From contig CALKVB010000241.1 of NCBI GenBank assembly GCA_937996605.1, forward strand, positions 1 through 7,670: 7,670 nucleotides of DNA, read 5' to 3'. Below, piece by piece: positions 1 to 5,577 of the stretch (its first letter is position 1; each line of letters begins with the position of its first letter). The notes beneath the pieces are model-generated. The model did not search any database. It had not been told where the DNA came from and saw only the letters and a program-made list of their open reading frames with translations. The DNA is from an uncultured Oxalobacteraceae bacterium (lineage in GTDB: Bacteria > Pseudomonadota > Gammaproteobacteria > Burkholderiales > Burkholderiaceae_D). Both the position numbers and the translations under genes were made by a program.

Positions 1-50
1 GATCTACACAGGCGAAGACACTCTTTCCCTACACGACGCTCTTCCGATCT
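1..50 (+). other. Illumina P5/Read-1 adapter (artefact)
   Basis: This is synthetic sequence, not genome. It reads as the end of the P5 oligo (gatctacac, 1-9), an 8-base i5 index AGGCGAAG (10-17, which I recall as TruSeq HT D505), then the 33-base Read-1 sequencing primer site ending cttccgatct (18-50). Genuine DNA begins at 51, so the first gene is truncated by the contig end and not by biology. Confidence 0.98.
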
Positions 51-463
51 CTTATGAAAACTCAGTATCAATCAATAAAGGCGTTGCAGGCAGTTATCTT
101 CGGTGGTTCCAATATGCCGAGGCCCTCATTCAGCTGCCAACTAGAAAGGCCGACGCACATTTTGCATTTCAAAAAGCGCGCGATTTAATCGAGCTTCGGT
201 TGCGCCGTTCTACGGATGATCCAATTTTGTTGAGTATCAGTGCAGTAATCGAAGCGCGTTTGGAGCGAGTCGAGCTGGCTCATGAACAAATTCGTAAGAC
301 TTTGGATTTGCCGCGACTAACAGGCGAAAGTTACTTCTGGTTAGCCTTGAGTTATCAAATTTTAGGCGAGACAGAAAAAGCCGTTGCGGCTTTAGCGCGG
401 AGCCGTCAGTTGAACTTTGATCCCCGGATCATTGCGAGTTACCCGGACTTGAAATCTTTGTAG
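51..463 (+). CDS. C-terminal fragment of TPR protein, paralogue of the downstream TPR Ser/Thr kinase
   Basis: The frame is open from 53 to the TAG at 461-463 with no stop, so this is the 3' end of a longer gene. The first usable internal start is a TTG at 200, but coding clearly extends upstream of it. The visible product is about 136 residues of helical TPR-like sequence with typical TPR wording (ALSYQILGETEKAVAAL). It aligns without gaps to about residues 600-720 of the kinase at 621-2822. By hand I count about 45 identities in 121 positions, including the shared segments ARDLI and SY-ILG and the endings IxxxPDLxSL. I infer that the missing 5' part encodes a kinase domain and membrane segment as in its neighbour, but that part is not in the window. 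This copy stops right at PDLKSL and lacks the roughly 13-residue tail of the neighbour. Confidence 0.85.
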
Positions 464-471
464 GAACTTTG

Positions 472-507
472 GTATTGGCCTATATCTACAGAGTAGGACC
501 ACAATAC
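472..507 (+). repeat. Imperfect inverted repeat after the truncated TPR gene
   Basis: Outer arms GTATTG (472-477) and CAATAC (502-507) match perfectly. Inner arms CCTA (479-482) and TAGG (494-497) also match and enclose an 11-nt loop. It begins 8 bp after the stop codon of the first gene, where a terminator would sit, but no T-run follows on the + strand. It could be a weak 3'-end hairpin or chance. Confidence 0.3.
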
Positions 508-533
508 GACGTAAGCTAACGCGAACAGGGCAA

Positions 534-593
534 TTTGTATTACTTGTCTATTTTCTATAAACAATCCGAGTTAGAATGAGTGTTGCTAAGCAA
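534..593 (+). promoter_or_regulatory. Possible sigma-70-type promoter for the kinase gene
   Basis: Two overlapping candidates lie in the 157-bp gap before the kinase. One is TTTGTA (534-539) with TATAAA (556-561), spacer 16. The other is a good -10, TAGAAT (572-577), with no clear -35. A short palindrome TTGCT-A-AGCAA (583-593) sits at the start site that the second would give. Neither is decisive. The gap suggests that the kinase has its own promoter or is transcribed through from the upstream paralogue. Confidence 0.25.
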
Positions 594-620
594 ACTGGAT
601 TTTTGTAGAAGTTCCCCTTT

Positions 621-2822
621 ATGTCCGTAATTCAAGAGAATGCTCCTCAAACCGAATTTTTACTGCACTATCAGTTAGGCCACAGCCTAGGTGAGGGCGG
701 TTTTGGACAAGTATTTCAAGCTTGGGATACAAAGTTACATCGTCACGTTGCTATTAAGTATTTGAAAAATATTAGTGCCGGTGTCGATCTACTCAAAGAG
801 GCCCGACTCGCCGCATCATTGCAGCATCCTGCTTTTGTAAAAGTGCATGCGCTCGAGCAGACGAATAATAGTCAGGCCATCGTCATGGAATTGGTTGCTG
901 GATGCACCTTGCGGCAGCTATTGGAAACCCAAGCTCCGGGTATTCACCAGACTCTTGATATGGTTCGGCAAGTGGCGCAAGCGATGTACGAGGCGCACAC
1001 AGCTGGGCTTATTCATGGCGATCTTAAGCCCTCGAATTTGATGCGCGAACCAGGCGGTGCGGTGCGCATTTTGGACTTTGGTTTGGCTAGCCAAGCAGAT
1101 CGTGATGCCACAACTTCGGTCGTGCAGGCAGATCCGCAAGGTACGATTGCCTATATGGCGCCAGAGATTTTGACTGGCGCTAGTATGCGAGCCTGTTCTG
1201 ACATTTATGCTTTAGGCGTGATCCTGTACGAATTGCTCACTGGAAGTCGACCTTTTGCGAACTTGTCTGGCTTGGCCTTGGCCGCTGCGGTAATTCAATC
1301 AAATTCGGATCAATGGCCATGGCCAGATCATCTACCCTTGGCGCTACGTCAGTTGGTCAGAGCAATGACAGCACGTGCGGTGGAGCATAGAATCTCCAAT
1401 ATGCAAGAGGTTGTGATTCAGATTAATCAACTGATTAGTTTGGATCCTCCATCGATGGGATCGGCTTCATTCGCGATGAGTGGAATTAATCTCGCATCTT
1501 TAGCTGCCCAAGATGAGGCACCGATTGTCAATTGGCGACGCTTGTTGAAGGCTTCTCGTTATCTGATAGTGGGTTTTGTCATTCTCGCTGTGGGCGTCGC
1601 GATTTGGCAAACACAGCCGTATTGGCAAAAAGTCGAGCCGCAGGTACACACTTATTCTGAAGCGCGTGAAATGAAAGCTGGCTTGGAGGCGATAGAACAG
1701 TTTGATCGCCCTGAAATGTTGGATTTAGCAGAGCAGCATTTCTCGCGAATTCTTGAGCAAAGTCCTGAACATACCGCTGCACGTGCGAGTTTGGCCTTGG
1801 TCGAGTGTTATCGTTTCGCGCTGGATGATCAAAATCCCTCTTCACTGGAACGTGCTGAGTCGAATGCCAAGCGCGCCTTGGAGCAGAACGACTTTCTTGC
1901 GCTCACCCATATCGCTTATGCGCGTGTTTTAAGTCTACAAGGAAAGCATGACGCCGCGATCAAGGAAATTGAACGTGCTTTTTCACTGGATCCCAAAAGC
2001 CAAGTTGCATGGCTGATAAAAATTTTGGGGCAGTTGCGAGCCGAGCAGATCGGTGCAGCTCTGGAGTCGGCGCGCGAGGCTGTGAAACTTTTTCCTAGTA
2101 ATCAAAGTTTTGCAAATCAATTAGCGCAAATTTATGTGCAACAAGAGAATTATGACGCTGCGGTTGAAGTGTATCGCCGAAACATTGCGAATAAGACGGC
2201 CTCTGTGGCAACTTACATCGGTTTAGCCCGCGCGCAAGTAAAGCTCAACCATATTGATGACGCAATCGCGAGCTTACAGCAAGGCTTAAAGTGGAAAGAA
2301 ACAGCCGAGCTTAATGCGGAACTGGGAGACACACTGTACGCCCGTGGTGATTATGTCGGTGCTGCAAACGCATTTGAGAAATCGGTCGATAGTGTGATCG
2401 GTAATCCCAACGATTTTCGTACTTGGGCAAAATTTGCAGATACTTTGCAATGGATTCCGGGACGTAGTGATAAGGCGAGAAATGCCTATTCGATGGCACG
2501 TGACTTGATTAAAGTGAAACTCGATAAATCGCCACGCGATACCGATCTATTGTCGCGTACAGCAATTTATAACGCTAAAACAGGTGATATTTCCGCCGCC
2601 CACGAAGCGATAAGTGCGCTTGATGGTTTAATCGATAAAAATCCCTTGGCACAGTTCCGCGTTGGTGTTAGTTACGAAATATTGGGCAAACGAGAAGCGG
2701 CAGTGGCAGCGGTGATGCGGGCTAAAGCCCTAGGGTTTCCCACTAAAGTGATTGATGCTGATCCTGATTTGGTCTCTTTGCGACGCGATCCTCAATACTT
2801 ACGCAAGCCAGGCCAGACCTAG
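621..2822 (+). CDS. Membrane Ser/Thr protein kinase with C-terminal TPR sensor region
   Basis: This 733-residue protein is a Hanks-type (PknB-like) kinase that would transfer ATP phosphate to Ser/Thr of partner proteins. The kinase domain spans about residues 16-272. It has the glycine loop GEGGFGQV (24-31), VAIK lysine 46, probable alpha-C Glu60, catalytic loop HGDLKPSNL (132-140, Asp134 and Asn139), DFG (152-154), APE (181-183 region) and the SDIYALGVILYELLTG helix from 193. All catalytic residues are present. HGD replaces HRD, which is common in bacterial kinases. One strongly hydrophobic segment (about 314-329) follows a basic RRLLKASR stretch, so I infer a cytoplasmic kinase and a periplasmic C-terminal half. 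Residues about 360-720 are tandem TPR-like helical pairs, a likely ligand- or protein-binding sensor. The ATG at 621 is the first start before the glycine loop, but its Shine-Dalgarno (SD) sequence is weak. It lies downstream of a paralogous fragment and converges on the receiver gene with an 8-bp gap. Confidence 0.93.
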   Translation: MSVIQENAPQTEFLLHYQLGHSLGEGGFGQVFQAWDTKLHRHVAIKYLKNISAGVDLLKEARLAASLQHPAFVKVHALEQTNNSQAIVMELVAGCTLRQLLETQAPGIHQTLDMVRQVAQAMYEAHTAGLIHGDLKPSNLMREPGGAVRILDFGLASQADRDATTSVVQADPQGTIAYMAPEILTGASMRACSDIYALGVILYELLTGSRPFANLSGLALAAAVIQSNSDQWPWPDHLPLALRQLVRAMTARAVEHRISNMQEVVIQINQLISLDPPSMGSASFAMSGINLASLAAQDEAPIVNWRRLLKASRYLIVGFVILAVGVAIWQTQPYWQKVEPQVHTYSEAREMKAGLEAIEQFDRPEMLDLAEQHFSRILEQSPEHTAARASLALVECYRFALDDQNPSSLERAESNAKRALEQNDFLALTHIAYARVLSLQGKHDAAIKEIERAFSLDPKSQVAWLIKILGQLRAEQIGAALESAREAVKLFPSNQSFANQLAQIYVQQENYDAAVEVYRRNIANKTASVATYIGLARAQVKLNHIDDAIASLQQGLKWKETAELNAELGDTLYARGDYVGAANAFEKSVDSVIGNPNDFRTWAKFADTLQWIPGRSDKARNAYSMARDLIKVKLDKSPRDTDLLSRTAIYNAKTGDISAAHEAISALDGLIDKNPLAQFRVGVSYEILGKREAAVAAVMRAKALGFPTKVIDADPDLVSLRRDPQYLRKPGQT

Positions 2823-2830
2823 ACGTTTTT

Positions 2831-3247
2831 CTAGTTTAGTAAAGACTTAATCATCTCGAAGAAACGATCTTTGCTGATTGGCTTTTCCAAACTACCAACG
2901 AGTTGCAAGAATTTGAGTTGCGCAACTAGTTCGGCACTATGTATGACTTCTGACGATTGTGCCGACATGATGATGACCGGGACTTGAGATTGACGGTAAG
3001 CGAGCTGCCATAAAAAATCGAAGCCGTCCATCGTTGGCATCATAAGATCTGAAATGATCAGATCGAGTCCTTGCTCATTTTTCTCGAGCGCCGCGAGTGC
3101 CTCGGTGCCGTTATCTGCGGTGACGATATCGGTTATCGCGATTGCGTTTAGCAAAGCACTGACATATGCTAACTGCAAGGGATCATCATCCACAACCAAG
3201 ACCCGCATCTTCGCTGCTTGCTTTTGGGGGAATGATGTATTCGGCAT
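2831..3247 (-). CDS. Stand-alone CheY-like response regulator receiver
   Basis: This 138-residue single-domain receiver has no DNA-binding or enzymatic output domain. Its hallmarks are all present: acidic cluster Asp20-22 (VVDDDP), phospho-acceptor Asp67 (IISDLMMPTMDG), Ser95 in the switch position (IIMSA) and Lys122 (EKP). It should accept a phosphate from a histidine kinase, but none is in the window. The start at 3247 is favoured because GGAG (complement of 3254-3257) sits 6 nt upstream. An internal Met14 directly before the core (AAKMRVLVVDDD) has only a weak SD. The gene is convergent with the kinase gene and downstream, on the same strand, of the sigma-54 activator gene across a 219-bp structured spacer. 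A link to the kinase or the activator is plausible but not shown. Confidence 0.92.
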   Translation of the reverse strand: MPNTSFPQKQAAKMRVLVVDDDPLQLAYVSALLNAIAITDIVTADNGTEALAALEKNEQGLDLIISDLMMPTMDGFDFLWQLAYRQSQVPVIIMSAQSSEVIHSAELVAQLKFLQLVGSLEKPISKDRFFEMIKSLLN

Positions 3248-3281
3248 TCGACGCTCCGCGTTTTGGTATGAATGTCAGGTG

Positions 3282-3311
3282 ATTTAACGCAGGCCATGAG
3301 TTCATTCACAA
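3282..3311 (-). promoter_or_regulatory. Candidate sigma-70 promoter of the receiver gene
   Basis: On the minus strand a -35 TTGTGA (complement of 3306-3311) and a -10 TTAAAT (complement of 3282-3287) are separated by 18 bp, each matching consensus at 4 of 6. A start about 7 nt downstream would give a leader of about 28 nt that contains the GGAG ribosome site. The -35 overlaps the end of a run of nine A (3310-3318). Confidence 0.35.
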
Positions 3312-3335
3312 AAAAAAAGAGAAGCCACTCAAAGT

Positions 3336-3356
3336 CCATGTTAACTTGCTACATGG
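3336..3356. repeat. Short perfect inverted repeat (hairpin 2)
   Basis: CCATGT (3336-3341) and ACATGG (3351-3356) form 6-bp arms around a 9-nt loop. It abuts the larger nested inverted repeat at 3358-3427 with one base between them. On the minus strand a T9 run follows 17 nt later (complement of 3310-3318), too far for a classical terminator. Confidence 0.6.
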
Positions 3357-3357
3357 T

Positions 3358-3427
3358 ATTACTTTTTCTGTGATCTTTGCGTTGCCTAGAACAATTTTCT
3401 ATCGCAAAAACCACAGTCTTAAGTAAT
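3358..3427. repeat. 70-bp nested inverted repeat, possible structured RNA or small palindromic element
   Basis: Four pairs of perfectly complementary arms nest around one centre. They are ATTACTT (3358-3364) with AAGTAAT (3421-3427), CTGTG (3368-3372) with CACAG (3412-3416), TTTGCG (3376-3381) with CGCAAA (3403-3408), and TAGAA (3387-3391) with TTCTA (3397-3401). The internal loops are small (3/4, 3/3 and 5/1 nt) and the terminal loop has 5 nt. This gives 23 paired bases in a 70-nt hairpin, which is far from random. It lies 40 bp past the activator stop on that gene's strand and upstream of the receiver gene. It could be a 3' end or attenuator structure of the activator mRNA, a small RNA, or a decayed miniature palindromic element. 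No T-run follows directly on either strand. Confidence 0.75.
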
Positions 3428-3466
3428 CTAGGCTTTTCTATGAGTCTGCATTTACTGCGGTGAAGA

Positions 3467-5038
3467 TCAAGAGATCCATCCAAGGCCTTTAAGGTGGCGA
3501 CGCAGCGCCTCACTTGGTGTTTTCAGTAATGATGCACATTTTTCAACTTCACCGGTTGCGAGATCAAATTGTTCCTTCAATTCTTCCTGAGAGATTTGTT
3601 CAACGCGTCTAATCTGAGAGTTTGCCTCAATTAATTTATACATGGATGGACGGGAGATGCCGAGATCCTCAGCCGCATACTGTATGGTCCATCTATGCTT
3701 TTCCATCGCGTTGATGACATCATCCTCACTGAGGTCGCGCAGTTTTTTGCGTTCAATCGGCAGTTCTTCAATGTCTTCTGTGGATTTGGCAGCGTCGTTG
3801 TGTGTCCTATCTGTCTGGTTTTGTGTTTGGATTTTTCGTAATTGCGCGGCATTGTCAACTGAGTGCAGCTTGGGAGCTTCAATCATGTTCGATAAGATTG
3901 GAGTTTCTCCCATTTGAATCGACAGAATGGCGCGTTTAAATACATTCCCAAGTTGGCGAATGTTACCCGGCCAATCGTAGTTCAATGCCTCGTCGATAAA
4001 ACTGGCGGGAATTTGACTGGTATTGACATTTCCAACGTCTAAATTTTGGAATAGATGTAGCATCAATAAGCCGATATCTTCTCTGCGGGCCCGCAAAGGC
4101 GGGATGCTGATGATGAAGCTCTCTAAGCGACGTACCAAAGCATGGTTAAATGAAGAATGGTAAAGGTCTTGGTCGGTGGCGGTAATTAAACGCGCGCTAG
4201 ATTTGTTGTCGCGGGTTGCTCCGAGCGGGCGGTACTCCCCTGTTTCGAGTACCCGTAACAGCATTGGCTGAATGCTAACCGGTGTGTTGCCGATCTCATC
4301 AAGAAATAAAGTTGAGTTCTCTGCTTCGGCAAAGAATCCACTACGTGCGTTTTGTGCTCCGGTGTAAGCACCCTTGGTCGCGCCAAACAAATCAGCTGCG
4401 GCGAGTGATTCGTTGAGTGCAGCCATATTAACTGACACCATCCGATGATGAGCACGCTTGCTTAATTCGTGAATTCCGCGCGCGGCTACTTCCTTGCCGG
4501 TTCCAGTCTCACCTAACAAGAGTACAGCTGTATCGCTCGTTGCTGCGAGACGAATCAGATCGCGCGCCGCGATCGCCGCACTCCCCACACCAATAAATCC
4601 GTCAACATTGTTTTCTTTGGGTAAACAGCGCATCCAATGAATACACAAATAAACCGCACGTCCAAGGGCCAAAATAGCACCCGCCTCGATTTGCTCAGCA
4701 CTCAGGCATACAGGATCAATGATCATCTGCCCATTGAGTTCTACCACCATCCGACTTTTAGGCGGGCAAATGGTAACCCCGTCGCTGGTGTCACGTACAA
4801 CACGAATTGGTTCGCGTGATACCCCACCATGGCCTATGGGTAGCGTTTCCCCCTGTATTTTACGGAACATAGGGATAAAGCGACTCACTTCGATCACACC
4901 TTCTTCCGTGGTGCCTATGAATTGTTCACCGATGCGAGAGGTGTCTGGATGCCATGCAATAGTAATCGCAAGAAGAGGACGGCTTTCTCTCGCAATTACG
5001 GTCAGTGGTGAGGTAATGGTGTAATCAATATTATTCAT
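3467..5038 (-). CDS. Sigma-54-dependent enhancer-binding protein with FHA-like N-terminus
   Basis: This 523-residue transcriptional activator uses ATP hydrolysis to open sigma-54 RNA polymerase promoters. The N-terminus (about 20-135) is beta-rich and resembles the degenerate FHA domain of FHA-EBPs (GHGGVSREPIRV around 69-80); it has SREP where the classical motif is SRxH. No receiver, GAF or PAS domain is seen. The AAA+ core (about 145-375) has Walker A GETGTGKE (176-183), the sigma-54 contact loop GAYTGA (223-228, an accepted variant of GAFTGA), Walker B LFLDEIG (244-250), an Arg303-Arg304 finger region, PPLRARREDI (313-322) and WPGNIRQL (356-363). A polar linker (395-435) leads to a Fis-type HTH (about 451-471, AAEDLGISRPSMYKLIE). 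A second HTH-like segment follows at the very C-terminus (about 497-521). GAAG lies 5 nt before the ATG at 5038. It is divergent from the flavoenzyme gene, whose promoter is of the class this protein activates. Confidence 0.93.
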   Translation of the reverse strand: MNNIDYTITSPLTVIARESRPLLAITIAWHPDTSRIGEQFIGTTEEGVIEVSRFIPMFRKIQGETLPIGHGGVSREPIRVVRDTSDGVTICPPKSRMVVELNGQMIIDPVCLSAEQIEAGAILALGRAVYLCIHWMRCLPKENNVDGFIGVGSAAIAARDLIRLAATSDTAVLLLGETGTGKEVAARGIHELSKRAHHRMVSVNMAALNESLAAADLFGATKGAYTGAQNARSGFFAEAENSTLFLDEIGNTPVSIQPMLLRVLETGEYRPLGATRDNKSSARLITATDQDLYHSSFNHALVRRLESFIISIPPLRARREDIGLLMLHLFQNLDVGNVNTSQIPASFIDEALNYDWPGNIRQLGNVFKRAILSIQMGETPILSNMIEAPKLHSVDNAAQLRKIQTQNQTDRTHNDAAKSTEDIEELPIERKKLRDLSEDDVINAMEKHRWTIQYAAEDLGISRPSMYKLIEANSQIRRVEQISQEELKEQFDLATGEVEKCASLLKTPSEALRRHLKGLGWIS

Positions 5039-5073
5039 TGTTACTTCAATTAGTCAGATGGTTCGCATGGTTG

Positions 5074-5101
5074 ACGTGTAAAAAATAATTGATTTACACG
5101 T
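5074..5101. promoter_or_regulatory. Putative activator binding site 1: long palindrome
   Basis: ACGTGTAAA (5074-5082) and TTTACACGT (5093-5101) are perfect 9-bp inverted arms around a 10-bp AT-rich spacer. The arm centres lie about 19 bp apart, close to two helical turns, as expected for a dimeric regulator. It lies 36 bp upstream of the activator start and about 370 bp upstream of the predicted sigma-54 start. It could therefore serve both as an enhancer and in autoregulation. The identity of the binding protein is inferred. Confidence 0.6.
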
Positions 5102-5123
5102 TAAAAATTTTCCGAATATTTTA

Positions 5124-5135
5124 TTTACGCGTAAA
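5124..5135. promoter_or_regulatory. Putative activator binding site 2: TTTACGCGTAAA
   Basis: This 12-bp perfect palindrome uses the same TTTAC/GTAAA half-site as site 1 but with no spacer. Its TTTAC begins 31 bp, about three helical turns, from the right-hand TTTAC of site 1. Confidence 0.55.
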
Positions 5136-5145
5136 GATTTTTTAA

Positions 5146-5174
5146 TTTACATGACAAGTCATATTTTTACGTGA
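5146..5174 (+). promoter_or_regulatory. Putative activator half-sites 3 and 4 with an ATGAC/GTCAT repeat
   Basis: TTTACATGA (5146-5154) and TTTACGTGA (5166-5174) are direct repeats 20 bp apart. The first is 22 bp from site 2. Between them lies ATGAC-AA-GTCAT (5151-5162). With sites 1 and 2 the TTTAC starts run 5093, 5124, 5146 and 5166, on one face of the helix to within about 1 bp. Confidence 0.5.
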
Positions 5175-5432
5175 ATAGAGCGAAGTACAGCAATTTTCAT
5201 ACCTTCTTTTTGCTTGCGACAAGTAGTGTGGAATTTGTCGGTGAGTCATTCCTCGCTCGTAAGACAAAGTCTGGTTGTTGAAGGCTTGGCGAGCTATTCA
5301 TTGTGTAATCTCTAATTTCATGTGCGCTTCGACAAGTTTAATCCTGATTTGTGTCGGCAAATTGTGGATTTTCTTGTTTGCATAATAAGTAGTTTACACC
5401 AATTCAAACGGTGAAATTAGTTAAATTCTAGC

Positions 5433-5448
5433 TGGCACGTGAATTGCT
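5433..5448 (+). promoter_or_regulatory. Sigma-54 (RpoN) -24/-12 promoter of the flavoenzyme gene
   Basis: TGGCACG (5433-5439), a 4-bp spacer, then TTGCT (5444-5448) match the known sigma-54 consensus TGGCACG-N4-TTGCW at every defined position. GG (5434-5435) and GC (5446-5447) are exactly 10 bp apart. With the GC ending at -12, transcription should start near 5459, giving a leader of about 115 nt before the ATG at 5574. It points toward the flavoenzyme gene and shares the intergenic region with a gene for a sigma-54 activator, which strongly supports it as functional. Confidence 0.9.
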
Positions 5449-5463
5449 AATAAGGAGCTAAAG

Positions 5464-5478
5464 TCGAATTAAATTCGA
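5464..5478. promoter_or_regulatory. Palindrome just downstream of the predicted sigma-54 start
   Basis: TCGAATT (5464-5470), A (5471), AATTCGA (5472-5478) form a perfect 7-bp inverted repeat with a 1-bp centre. It starts 5 nt after the predicted transcription start. The 1-nt centre makes it a poor RNA hairpin and a good DNA operator candidate for a repressor. Function is not shown. Confidence 0.4.
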
Positions 5479-5499
5479 TACCGTTTTCTAATCTTAGTG

Positions 5500-5577
5500 A
5501 TGAATTGTGCTCTTGCTACACCTTCGAAAAAAGCGTTTTTTGAAGATGAAGAAGAGAAATGTTCGAGGTCGATATGA
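5500..5577 (+). CDS. Possible 25-codon leader ORF coupled to the flavoenzyme gene
   Basis: An ATG at 5500 opens a frame encoding MNCALATPSKK, an acidic run FFEDEEEK, then CSRSI and TGA at 5575-5577. Its stop overlaps the preferred flavoenzyme ATG (5574) as ATGA, the classical arrangement for translational coupling. It is the first ATG-initiated ORF I find in the predicted sigma-54 transcript, about 41 nt from the start site. Against it, no Shine-Dalgarno is visible before 5500 and chance ORFs of this size are common. It could be a leader peptide, a small substrate of the enzyme or noise. Confidence 0.3.
   Translation: MNCALATPSKKAFFEDEEEKCSRSI

Larger units (their letters stand above)
5039..5499. 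promoter_or_regulatory. AT-rich divergent control region between activator and flavoenzyme genes
   Basis: About 460 bp, or about 535 bp to the preferred flavoenzyme start, hold no convincing gene except the possible leader ORF at the right end. The left part (5074-5174) carries palindromic TTTAC-type sites. The middle (5175-5430) holds scattered short repeats: GACAAGT at 5218 and 5331, GTGTAAT at 5303 and TTTACACC at 5393. The right part has the sigma-54 promoter and a downstream palindrome. I found no good sigma-70 promoter for the activator gene on the minus strand. Confidence 0.7.

Noticed and set aside
918..1139. Antisense open frames inside the kinase, activator and flavoenzyme genes
   Set aside because: They lie opposite strongly supported coding sequence, and their products show no recognisable motifs.
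3310..3335. T9 run on the minus strand preceded by GAG-N6-CTC as a terminator
   Set aside because: The adjacent stem is only 3 bp; the stable hairpin (3336-3356) is 17 nt away, too far for intrinsic termination.
3327..3348. Second sigma-54 promoter on the minus strand near GTGGCTTC
   Set aside because: A TGGC is present but no GC follows at the required 10-bp spacing.
5079..5094. IHF site overlapping palindrome 1
   Set aside because: Near match to the reverse consensus YAANNNNTTGATW, but the Y position is A and it lies far from the usual place between enhancer and promoter.
5234..5268. TTTGTC/GACAAA inverted repeat with 23-bp gap
   Set aside because: Arms are only 6 bp and the gap is wide; likely chance in this AT-rich stretch.
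5320..5385. 21-codon hydrophobic ORF (starts MCASTSLILI) that looks like a tiny membrane peptide
   Set aside because: No ribosome site, lies upstream of the sigma-54 promoter with no promoter of its own, and is within chance expectation for AT-rich DNA.
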